A DNA stretch of 64,000 nt from Clusia tigrina (taxonomy: Eukaryota; Arthropoda; Insecta; Diptera; Clusiidae), in the NCBI GenBank assembly GCA_920105625.2, contig OV050033.1, forward strand, positions 128,897,821 through 128,961,820. The letters run 5' to 3'. Of this stretch, positions 37,901-47,024 are shown piece after piece (positions within the stretch are counted from its first letter, which is position 1; the number at the start of each line of letters is the position of its first letter). The position numbers and the translations under genes were made by a program. The notes beneath the pieces were generated by a model. It had not been told where the DNA came from. It saw only the letters and a list, made by a program, of their open reading frames with translations, and searched no databases.

Positions 37901-38045
37901 CCAAATGCTCATCGGCACTGCCCAAAAACCTTGTGTGCCCGAATAACCTTCAGCTAAACATGCGTCTTCCAAGTGAGCTTCCTATCAAGAACGACGCCTA
38001 AATATGTCACTTCCTTGGAAAGACTGACCTTTTAGTACTCAGGGC
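34905..38045 (-). mobile_element. Decayed LINE 'X', interrupted by a foreign LINE block
   Basis: The minus strand gives, from high to low coordinates: RT thumb (VTYLGVVLDRKLTWKTHV, WGLKPAGVFWLYKALIRTIV, about 38030-37750), RNase H (VWYTDGFNSEGSSKGAGIM at about 37230-37170, then IISDSQAALKALGSCHYT near 37050), and LTGHWCLGYYTLNKIGLSGI then SDCRYVDT up to 36825. After the 35214-36824 block it resumes with AISERILCECPSIKSKRLKF (about 35215-35150) and a 3' UTR to about 34905. Several stops and frameshifts make it a pseudogene. Order and orientation on both sides of the block fit one older element split in two. Confidence 0.75.
35214..36824 (-). mobile_element. LINE 'Y' internal block, copy A
   Basis: A 1611-bp block almost identical to 39906-41509. 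Read on the minus strand it contains RT (LNSMVKINVNPAVYLWIKQL, RGTPQGE, AYGDDIAIVVAGK), thumb (MHWCYTAIVRPILLDGALVW) and RNase H (FYTDGCKTMDGVEADIYCSE, FRAEIFAVRKAAELAY, WVPGHKGIEGNEIADEIAKN). The RNase H frame is intact over 35231-35731. The block starts and stops in mid-ORF, has no 3' tail, and sits inside LINE X. Confidence 0.85.
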
Positions 38046-38295
38046 TTAGAACACGCCAACCAACTAGCGAAAAAAGGATTTGTAGGCCTGAACTATTCTG
38101 TGGACTACCTAAAGAAGACATACAAGAATTTTTGAGGAATTGGAGAAATCGAAAATTTTTCCGGACAATGGACAAGTAAACGTTAGGCTAAAAGATTTTT
38201 GTTCCCGAACAGAGCAGAGAGATCCTCATGCTAAACATATTCGTCAACAATTGAAGAAAGAGCTGCGCTTTGAACAAGCAGGTCCTTGGATTTAA
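38040..38295 (+). mobile_element. Decayed LINE RNase H end fragment
   Basis: The plus strand reads QGLEHANQLAKKGFVGLNYS then a stop after KKTYKNF. This is the GNExADxLAKxG end of an RNase H domain in an RNase H-bearing LINE. It abuts the start of the oppositely oriented LINE X remnant. Confidence 0.5.
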
Positions 38296-38559
38296 GTATT
38301 AGGAATAATGAAGAGATAGGGAGTTACGGTAGGGGGAGGAGTCCCATCATTGCTGGATAGAGTCGCGGACAAATGGAACGATAATATGAGTTGTTTTAAT
38401 CCCTAATGGTGGATTCTAAATATTTGTCCAACCTCGATGCAGTATGGCGAGTGGGTGGGAGCTGAGGGAGGTTGATAACAAAAAGTATGCTTGATAATAT
38501 TATAGTTATAACTTGCATCATCATTAGTTCTGTCTGCGAGGGTTTGGGAAAATGAGTAC

Positions 38560-38705
38560 TAGCAACCAAAGCCTGCGACTCGAAGAGAGAACCATTTAGA
38601 AAGAAACATTTTTCGGACCAAGCCCGCGGCAGGATTCAAACCCGCCATACCCAAGGGCGAGTCTAGCATGCTTACCACGGAGGCCGGCCAAGCGAAAGTG
38701 GTTTG
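38560..38705 (-). mobile_element. tRNA-derived SINE or tRNA-like relic
   Basis: On the minus strand an A-box-like CCGTGGTAAGCATGC (about 38667-38681) is followed some 33 bp later by a B-box GGTTTGAATCC (38632-38642), the spacing of a pol III promoter. Acceptor and anticodon arms do not fold into a proper tRNA, and a non-tRNA body continues towards 38560. The body resembles 24075-24165. Confidence 0.55.
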
Positions 38706-38913
38706 CGATGGATTAACCCTCTATCGTCCACCCCGTTTCTCCCTCAGAAAAATCCAGCAGACACCTTGTAACAAGCAGATTCGTTGCTAAGGAAATATTT
38801 TCTTGTTATTCTCAGTTCGAACTAAAGAAGAAATTGTGTAAAGTTATTTAAAATTTATTTCAAACATTTTGGTCCTATTTATTTCTTCATCGATTGAAAA
38901 TAAAACGCTAAAA

Positions 38914-41900
38914 ATGCCGCGTTATAAGCCTACTACTAAAATCGATGTCATCGGCAGCTTGGATCTGAGTCCTGAGCTCGCTGTGGGCGATTATATCGAG
39001 TCAAAGCTGCAGAATAATTTCTTTGTGTAAGTTGTTAGCGGGGGTGTTCGAGACAAGGGGATGAAATTCATGCGCTTCCACTTACACATGGAATGGTCGA
39101 AGATACAGCAGATGGAAACTCTGCTCAGGTGTAGGTGGAGACAAATGAAGTGAAATCAAAGAATCAATTACCGCGGAATATTTCTATAGGAATGCAGTTC
39201 AAATTCGCAGGATATGATAGGATTGAGAGGGAATATACATAACAGCACTCATGTAAGTTTGTCTTTGTATTTTTCGATATGTGATCATCAGTTAGTCATA
39301 AAAGTTGACAGCTCTTATCGTCTTGGCAGCTGTTATCGTCTTGGCAGCTGTTATCGTTATGGCAGCTCTAACGTCCTGGCAGCTCTAACGTCGTGGCAGC
39401 TCATCTGCGTTACGCTCCTATTTTGCACTATTTACAATTAGCTTAGGTTAGGTTAGGTTAACCTGGCTGGCATAAAGCCACGCATAGACCGATAGGTCCC
39501 CAGCGTAACCAGATGGGGTCTGACCTTTAAGCAGATTTCTAGTAGACATCTCGTAGGATGTCAACGGATTTTGCGAATTTAAGCAGTGCTGTCAGCTCCA
39601 TTCCTGAGATGTCTGCCAATCTCCAAAATTGTGGGGCTCCTAAGCATTTTAAGCGCGTTATTGATAACGCAGGACATATACAAAGGAGGTGTTCTAGAGC
39701 TTTCCTTACTCCAACCTCCCTACACATTTTCTACGTTCGTCATTGTCCGTAATTCCTATCTTGTGAGCATGTGCCGCCAGTAAATGATGGCCATGATAGT
39801 TCTGCAGTCTTTGCGTGAGACCGCGAGTATAAATCGCGTTTGTTTCCTATCGTCGACCTTACAAAGAATTTTTGCAATTTTGCAGGTGTTTAAACTGTGC
39901 CACCTAGCTTTCACCTGCCTACTCATGTGTCCGTCCGTTTCTGTGTGTCGTTTTCTTGTTCAAGTGGTAAATATACATCGTTTTTTGCAATCTCATCTGC
40001 TATTTCATTCCCTTCTATGCCCTTATGACCAGGTACCCAATAGATACGCAGTCTTCTAATTGCGACTAGCCTTTCTATGGCGTCCCTGCTCTGTAGGACA
40101 TTTTTGGATTTTACACTATACGAGTTAATCGCCTTTATCGCTGCCTGACTATATGTTTATTTTTGAGTCATTTCCTGTCTTGGTGTATGCTAGCTCTGCG
40201 GCTTTCCTAACAGCGAAAAATTTCCGCTCGAAAGACACTGCTCTGGTCAGGCAGCTTTATAGACTGCCTAATTCCCAACTCTGAGCAGTAGATGTCCGCT
40301 TCCACACCATCCATCGTTTTGCAGCCGTCTGTGTAAAAGTTAAAGGTCCTTCGGCTGGGCCTCAAGCCCTTACGCCACCCCTCCTCTTCTATTATAGTTC
40401 GATACCTTCTTCCCAATTAAAACGTGGAGTCATGTAATCAGTGTTGCACAAACCCCTTCTGCCTATTCAGCTTTGCCCGAAGGTTCTGTAAGTGAATTCT
40501 CCCGTAGCCGTCAGTCTCCCCGCGGATTTCGCTGCAAGATTCTCCGCCACAAGGTCGATAGGTGGCATGTTGAGTACCGTTTCGAGAGTAGCCATTGTAG
40601 TGGTTCTCAGTGCGGCTGTTATGCAAAGTGCAGCGAGGCGCGGGATTCTTCCCATTGGCATTATATATGTAGCCTTCTTTGTTGCAGTCCACCACACTAA
40701 AGCACCATCCAGTAAGATTGGTCTAACTATTGCGGTGTAGCACCAGTGCATTAGCGAGGGAGAAAGACCACCAAGTAACGCCCAGCATTATTTTGCATGC
40801 ATATAGCGCGTTATTGTCCTTCTTCGCCCTTTTCTCGACCTTGCGCCTCCACAAAGGCTTATTGTCCAAAATTACTCCAAGGTATGATCTTTGAGAGTAA
40901 GTTAACTGTCATTTAACTTCGGAAAGTTCCACGCGGGGACCTTGTACTTTCTGGTAAAATATATCATGTCCGTTTTATCCGCGTTTACGCGTATCGATGA
41001 TGTATCGTTTTAAGAGTGTTGTTCATTACGTTACTGATGGTATCTACTTACTTTCCCGCTACTACTATTGCTATGTCATCTCCATATGCCACTAGTTTAG
41101 GTGCCTCCCATCAAACTCTCTAAGTAGTTCGTTTACTACAAGTAACCATAGAAGCGGCGATAGCACTTTCTCCCTGTGGGGTACCTCTGCCTGCCTCACT
41201 GGTCACTTTAGCTTCGTTCCATTCCGCTCTTATCTTTCTACAACCTAGAAGCTGCTTTATCCATAGATAAACAGCGGGATTTACATTAATTTTTACCATG
41301 CTATTCAAAATAGGATCCTTCGTCATGTTGTTGAAGGTTCCTGATATATCTAGGAAAACCCCTAGGCAAATTCTTTATATTCTAAGGCCCTTTCTATATT
41401 CAATACTAGCGAGTGCAGTGCAGTCTCCGTAGATCTGCCTTTAGTATAAGCGTGTTGCGCTTTTGACATATTGTCTGGCGCAATTGTGTCCCTGATATAT
41501 AAGTCTAGTATATTCTCTAACCTCTTCAGAAGGAATTAGGTCAAACTGATGGGCCTCTATTCTTTTGAGTAGAGAGGGTTGCTTTTACCCGGGAATTGTG
41601 TACTGACAAGGTCCTCGAGGGATTCCTCACAGCTGTCAATCCAGTCTCAATTGCTTTTACGTATTAAATTGGGCATGGTCGGATTCTTAGAAACCAGTCT
41701 CCCGAGCCTAGCCGTTTCGTTTGTATTTTCTATATTGCTACAGAAGTCTTTCCAAGATTCCCTCTTGGCTACGCGCACTTCCGTTTTGTATTCCTTTATT
41801 AATTCCGTGTACTCGATCCAACATAACTCAGAGTCAGCCACTTTGGCCAACTTAAAGAATTCAAGTACCTTTCGCCTTTGCAACCCTAAACCCTTGTTCC

Positions 41901-44231
41901 ACTAGGGAGATTTCGACTTGCGCTTTGTACGTGTTGGAGGACAAGACCTGTGATGAGCTTTAATGAGAGTACTTGTGAGTGAATTTACCCCTTTTTCAAG
42001 GTCAACGTGCGAGTTGTACCTTCTTGGTCTCATTCGTTTATTTTTTAGTATCTTCCTGTACAAATCCTAGTTCGTGTTTATAGGATTCCTGAAGTTTAAA
42101 TTTTTACATTTAGTCGAGAATGTAACAGAGAAACTTATGTATTTATGGTCAGAAAATGATGGTGCACTAAGCACCCTCCAGTCTTCTACCATAAAACAAT
42201 CATTTGTATAGAGTGTTACGCTTAGCTTAGTTCTTTTGTGAATATTGACTCAGATTTGAATAGGCTTTCATTATTATATAATTATATATAAGTTGAAAAT
42301 TCCAACGAAGAGAAAACTGAGGGGGATATTCCATTCCAGGGTGTAACAATTGTCATTTCCTTGTCTCCCATCTCCCTGGTTTGCAGAACTTTCTCTGCTT
42401 TTGCCAAGGAATTATTTCAACATCTCTCATTTACTCATCTTACTTACACCCACCTTAGCAAACCGCCCAATTGGGATTCAGCTGGTGAATCCATCGAACT
42501 ACTCTACATTCGGAATGATCGCGAACATGAGGCCATGTTGCGGCTTCAGGGCGAAATGCTCGACAATACGCGACGCCAGACGGCGATCAACACCAATCGC
42601 ATACGTAAACTGTACAAAATCCAGGGAAATCTACGCAAGCGTTTCATCGAGGTGAACAGTTTCATTAAAGATTGCGTCGATAAGAAACGCATTGCAGAGA
42701 AGAAAGTGATCGAAGAGAAAGAGCTACACAAGGAACTGCGCCAGAATATTGAAAATGACAAGAGAGCTATAGCGGAGCTGACCGAATTTCGTGAGGTTCT
42801 CAAGGAAACCGTTAAAGAATTCGAACCCTATGAGCGTGTCATTGAGGATGTAGTAGAACAATCGGAGATATTTGATTCGGTGAAGGACTGCATGGACCGC
42901 TGTGATGCGTTGAGTAAGAGCAAAACTAAAGATAACCTAGATTTTCACGGTTGGGGAAGATATCCTGCTTAGTTGGTCTGTTTTAGGCAGGAGCTCTTAT
43001 ACTTGTAAATATGGTGAAAGTAAATATAGTAAAGATCAACGTCTTCTTTCACCGCTAGGTTGGTTCTGTTCTTGGCAGGATCTCTCAAGGGTAGGGGGTA
43101 GACGTCTTCGCTGTTGGCGAAAGATGCGTGCTGATAGGTAGGGTGAAGGTAAACGTCTTCGCTTGGCGCAAGGAAGATTCTGGTGGTTGCGGGAGCTCTC
43201 TTACCGATATGTAGGAGGAAGTTCAACGTCTTTTTAGTTCTGCTGTTGCTAGAAGTTGTCATACCGTTGGGTCTCCTCTGAATAAAAATCCTTGGTTGCA
43301 GATGGAAGAGGTTACCAGTTTTTTCATCACCAGATACTCTGACTTAATCTTGGTGGGTACTAGCAAATGAGGGTAACGCGCTCGGAAGTTGTGATACCGC
43401 CCTCTCGGCGTTCCATAGACTCCAGTTGCCTCAGACTAGGACCAAACTTCGGATACTCAAATTCGACTTAGAAAACCAAGTACTCCAAAATCATTTAATT
43501 CTCAATCTTTCAGGATCCATCCACCCTAAATTTCTTTTGGGGGTTGGGGTACGAGAGCAATGAGTAAAATATTACACACACTCCTTGCATAAATATATTT
43601 TGATTTATTTTTTCCATGGTTTTGGGTTGATGAGTTTTCTTGTAATGATGAAGTAGGTAGTCTCCAATCCAAATATTTCATCGGAAGTTTCTATTGCCAG
43701 TGCTGGCTCAAGTGGAGATCTCTCGTCTGGAACAACAGAAAATTCAAGAAATCGAAGAGATGCGCAAACGCATGGTCAAGGTGACCAATGAGGCCGCTCT
43801 CACCGTGCTTGGATTGAAGAATGATCTGGCCGAGTTGGAACGTTCGTATAACCAAGCACGCAGCGAGTGCCTTAAGTGGGAGAAAATACTGGCAAACGCT
43901 CGCAGTAGCGTGGCGAACAATGACCTCAATAAGGATCGAGCACTGGACGGCATACATCATATGTATCGGATGTTGTGCAAGCGCAGAAGTGAGTCTCCTC
44001 ACAGTCACACGTCCCTCCAACGGGGAAGGTTTGCTCAATTATTTGCTGTATTGTCCATTTTCAGACATGGAGCCGGTCTACCAACGTCATGAAGTGGAGA
44101 GCATTTTGGATTTCATCAAGTACGAAGTGGAAATACTGCAAGAAGTCTTCAAGGAATGCACCAAGGAAACGGCCAAAAAGGACGGCAATAAGAGTGACTA
44201 CATCACAGAGAAGGCGAATGTTAAATGTTAA
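38914..44231 (+). CDS. CCDC42/CFAP73-like axonemal coiled-coil protein
   Basis: Four exons, 38914-39026, 42459-42913, 43701-43988 and 44065-44231, keep phase at all three junctions and give 340 aa. Human CCDC42 is of similar length. The start is MPRYKPTTKIDVIGSLDLSP. The centre is continuous charged coiled coil (LRLQGEMLDNTRRQTAINTN, KRFIEVNSFIKDCVDKKRIA, LTEFREVLKETVKEFEPYER), matching the DUF4200 family. The C-terminal half (ARSECLKWEKILANARSS, VESILDFIKYEVEILQEVFK) follows the WESxWAxIQN...QFI pattern of CCDC42. Relatives work in sperm flagella and in inner dynein arm assembly of motile cilia, so testis expression is likely (inference). An alternative in-frame acceptor at 42387 would add 24 residues; I prefer 42459 because its upstream pyrimidine tract is better. 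Intron 1 contains a LINE. Confidence 0.85.
39304..39412 (+). repeat. 18-bp tandem repeat, about six copies
   Basis: The unit GGCAGCTGTTATCGTCTT drifts to GGCAGCTCTAACGTCCT along the array. It lies in intron 1 of the CCDC42-like gene, just before the LINE 3' end, and has no coding support. Confidence 0.8.
39438..42260 (-). mobile_element. LINE 'Y', long copy B, in intron 1 of the CCDC42-like gene
   Basis: The minus strand carries, in order: end of the endonuclease (WRVLSAPSFSDHKYISFSVT, about 42175-42115), the endonuclease-RT linker (WIEYTELIKEYKTEVRVAKR, about 41820-41765), RT with RGTPQGE and YGDD, RNase H, a C-terminal cysteine motif (KALEHLLCICPALSITRLKC, about 39700-39640), and a 3' end with TAACCTAACCTAACC (39441-39455). 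It is inserted antisense to the host gene. Frames are broken: an extra A near 40217 and an 8-bp loss near 40149 disrupt RNase H. It probably belongs to the RNase H-bearing I/LOA-type LINEs. Confidence 0.85.
39906..41509 (-). repeat. Duplicated 1.6-kb block, copy B
   Basis: It matches 35214-36824. By eye I count eight substitutions, one 8-bp deletion and one 1-bp insertion over 1.6 kb. Both edges are sharp: beyond 39906 and 41509 the two loci diverge completely. Here, unlike at copy A, flanking sequence continues the same element on both sides. Confidence 0.9.
43030..43230 (+). repeat. Degenerate repeat with AACGTCTTC cores, intron 2 of the CCDC42-like gene
   Basis: AACGTCTT or GACGTCTTCGCT recurs at about 43038, 43101, 43153 and 43211, each with partly conserved flanks (GGTTCTG, GGCGAAAG/GGCGCAAG). 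A 97-codon antisense frame across it shows matching SEDVY repeats but has no gene support. Confidence 0.5.
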
Positions 44232-44554
44232 TTGGACACCCGCAAACAAGTAGGATTGACACCCAAGATTCTAAGATAACCGATCCTCATCAGATCTTAC
44301 TTACGGTTTGGTTCTAGTGGCGTAAATTCGAAAATTGTTTGATCTTTTCACATAATTTTATTTTGAAACAATTAAAAATTTTTTTATTTCCATTCGATCC
44401 AATTCAGTGCAAAGCTTTATTCATCAAAGGATGTTTGAGGAACTTATTTCAAAGTTGCTTTCGAAACAGTATTGAATTGCATTTAAATATTCTTCGGAAA
44501 CTGTACTCCTCCGAGAAATTACTATACTGCAGAGAGAGTTGATTCGTTTCGCTG

Positions 44555-45080
44555 ATGTGGGTGATCAGCATGCCGGGCAGCCTCAATTTCTTGCCGCACT
44601 TATCGTACTGGATCTTCCTGGCGCGGTGTTTCTGGTACATGTGTCTTTAACGCTCACCCACCGTCGCGAACTTATGGTCGCAGTACTTGCATGTGTAGCG
44701 GCACTGGCTGCCCTGTCCTGCAGGTGCGAGTAGCGCCTATGTGCCCGGCAGATCGACCGGAAGCGATTTTCATAGTCGCAGCGCTCACTCGAGCACTAGA
44801 CAGTGTTGCTCCAGATGAGCCTTGCCATCTACCCGGTCTTGGAGGCACCTAAACACATCATACGATATTTTGTCGCAGCTTTCTTTCATCTTGGTGAAAT
44901 AGTCGTGGGCTTTTGTCAAATGTTTCGCTTGGGGGACATTGCAGTTTGGATAGTAGTAACGGACGCCACAGCGAGCAGGCATCTCTGGCGATACTACCTG
45001 GGATGCCAGTGGCGCAAGTGCTGCCGCATCATGTCACGGTTGTGATGACGCGATGTACACAGCCGACACTTGATGTAAAT
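44555..45080 (-). pseudogene. C2H2 zinc-finger gene remnant
   Basis: The minus strand gives several C2H2-like fingers in different frames: CRLCTSRHHNRDMMRQHLRH (about 45066-45005), CSSERCDYENRFRS...HRRYSH (about 44795-44725) and YTCKYCDHKFATVGER, stop, RHMYQKH (about 44705-44635), then KKLRLPGMLITHI. GC content is high and unlike the flanks, as for a former coding exon. In-frame stops and frameshifts interrupt it, so it looks like a decayed zinc-finger gene or retrocopy. A functional spliced gene is unlikely but not excluded. Confidence 0.6.
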
Positions 45081-45114
45081 TGGATAAGAGTTGTTGTTTT
45101 TATTGTTTCTTATA

Positions 45115-45535
45115 TTAAGAGTGCCATTGGTCCCTTTACTAATATTACCATCGGTCCCTTTACTAATATTTCCATTGATCCTAATAACTAATAATTCCTT
45201 ATACCAAGAACCCTATTTGCCAGTATACCCAGTCTCATTGGTCCCTATGATAAGAGTCCCATTGGTCCCTATGATAAGAGCCCCATTGGTCCCTATGATA
45301 AGAGTCCCATTGGTCCCTATGATAAGAGTCCCATTGGTCCCTATGATAAGAGTCCCATTGGTCCCTATGATAAGAGTCCCATTGTTCCCTATGATAAAGA
45401 GTCCCATTGGTCACTATACTTAGACTTATTGTTCCCTATACCTAGAAACCCATTAGACCCTATACTGAGAGCCCCGTTGGTCTCAATACCAAGCGTCCCA
45501 TTTGCCATTATACTAAGTGTATCTGATATGTGTGT
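45115..45535 (+). repeat. 24-bp minisatellite
   Basis: The unit GTCCCTATGATAAGAGTCCC plus ATTG begins at 45241 and is repeated seven times nearly perfectly to about 45408. Diverged units extend on both sides. The period is a multiple of three, so all frames stay open (LVPMIRVP on plus, IGTNGTLI on minus); these are not genes. Confidence 0.95.
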
Positions 45536-45548
45536 ATATCTACCAGCT

Positions 45549-45834
45549 ACAGAGCTTTTACAGACTAGTTACAGAGCTTTTACAGACTAGTTACAGAGCT
45601 TTTACAGACTAGTTACAGAGCTTTTACAGACTAGTTACAGAGCTTTTACAGACTAGTTACAGAGCTTTTACAGACTAGTTACAGAGCTTTTACAGACTAG
45701 TTACAGAGCTTTTACAGACTAGTTACAGAGCTTTTACAGACTAGTTACAGAGCTTTTACAGACTAGTTACAGAGCTTTTACAGACTAGTTACAGAGCTTT
45801 TACAGACTAGTTATAGAGCTTTTACAGATCAGTG
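45549..45834 (+). repeat. 22-bp tandem array, 13 copies
   Basis: The unit ACAGAGCTTTTACAGACTAG plus TT is repeated 13 times (286 bp). The first eleven or so units are identical and only the last two show changes. No spacers separate units, so it is a minisatellite and not a CRISPR array. It starts 14 bp downstream of the 24-bp minisatellite. Confidence 0.97.
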
Positions 45835-46615
45835 ACAGACTAGTTCCAGAGCTATTACAAAAAAATGAGTACCTTATTGTTCATTTATTTTTTCCCCTAA
45901 TGAATTATGCCTTCTAAGGTCTTTGAGAATGAGAACTATCCACGAAGGTCTGCAACTTGAAAAGATCATATGATTAATTTCCAGACCATAACTTGTAACG
46001 AATTTGAATCCACGAATGTTCGAAGTACTATTTGAACGGGGAATAAATGAGTGGCATGAGAAAAGACAAATTTGAAAGTCTCAACGTCCTATTACATCAG
46101 TTTGTTGTGGATCACATCATCCATCTCTAAAATACCCCGCCTAGGCTTCTTTTCATTCCAAATTCACAGCACTTAATAACCCTACAAATGTTTGCTGGCA
46201 ATCATATGTTTTTGCCTTAATTGGCACCACTGAAAGGGAGCATGAAATCGTCAAAGAAAAATCCACTTTGACGGATTTGGCCGAAAACTTCCCAGATTTA
46301 TCAACGAAAGAAAGCACTGACATAAATCCTTTATATATGTTTATATATTTATATAGAACTGCACGAACTGCATTTATTTCACATACAAAAAGAAAATACA
46401 AAAATATGACTTTAAAACACACAAAAAAAAGAGTAACAAAAATTGTTCCGTATATAAAAAAAAACAATAAAAAAATACATATAAACTTATAAATTAAAAT
46501 CATCTCGTATGTGACATCTAGAATGTAAATATAAAGTATTCATAGTTTGTATACGTCGGAAGAAGTTTTCGCAAATCCAGTTGCATGATGTTAAATATTT
46601 GCGTGTTTAACGTCT
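45835..46615. other. Spacer between minisatellites, no gene seen
   Basis: AT-rich. Overlapping frames on both strands at 46150-46500 are lysine/phenylalanine rich and unsupported. Confidence 0.4.
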
Positions 46616-46619
46616 ATCA

Positions 46620-46990
46620 GGTTCAGAGAATCTGTAAGTAAAAAGGGCATATGTAAAAAGGGCATACCTAAAAACAACATACTCGTACGTGAAAATTAAG
46701 AAGAGAGTATATGTAAAAAGGGCAAGAGCAAAAAAAGTAGGTAAAAAAGAATAAGTAACAAAAAGGCAAGTAAAAAGAGCAAGCAAAAACTGTTAGTAAA
46801 AGAAGCATAACTAAAAGAGTAAGTAAAATGAACATACATATGTAAAAAGCAGTAAAAATTAAGTAAAAACAGCATAAGCATAAGTAAAAAAAAGCTTAAA
46901 TAAAGAAGCAAGTAAAGACAGCATTAGTAAAAAAAACAAGGAAAAACAGCATGAGTAAACAAAGCATAAGTAAAAAGGTAAATATAACAA
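46620..46990 (+). repeat. Degenerate AAGTAAAAAG(A/G)GCA minisatellite
   Basis: Short units of about 12-16 bp (GTAAAAAGGGCA, AGTAAAAAGAGCA, AAGTAAAAACAGCA) recur throughout, with variable spacing, and reach to about 35 bp downstream of the Smc6 stop codon. They may be part of the Smc6 3' UTR. Confidence 0.75.
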
Positions 46991-47024
46991 TATTATAAAA
47001 GGAATATATTTTCTAGGATAATCC

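Noticed and set aside
38635..38700. True tRNA gene on the minus strand
   Set aside because: The B-box is good and an A-box-like stretch is present, but acceptor and anticodon stems do not pair and a non-tRNA body continues, so I call it SINE-like.
42361..42458. Upstream extension of CCDC42-like exon 2 to a Met at 42361
   Set aside because: The stretch is intron-like, with pyrimidine-rich DNA ending in AG. The phase-correct join from exon 1 at 42459 gives a better protein.
44539..45045. Plus-strand frames of 64-92 codons across 44539-45191
   Set aside because: They are antisense to the zinc-finger relic, without domain support.
45091..45423. 110-codon plus and 64-codon minus frames of repeated VPMIRVPL and GTNGTLII
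   Set aside because: A 24-bp period keeps every frame open. The translation simply repeats the minisatellite.
45549..45834. CRISPR-like appearance of identical short repeats
   Set aside because: Units are contiguous with no spacers, no cas genes are present, and the DNA is eukaryotic. It is a minisatellite.
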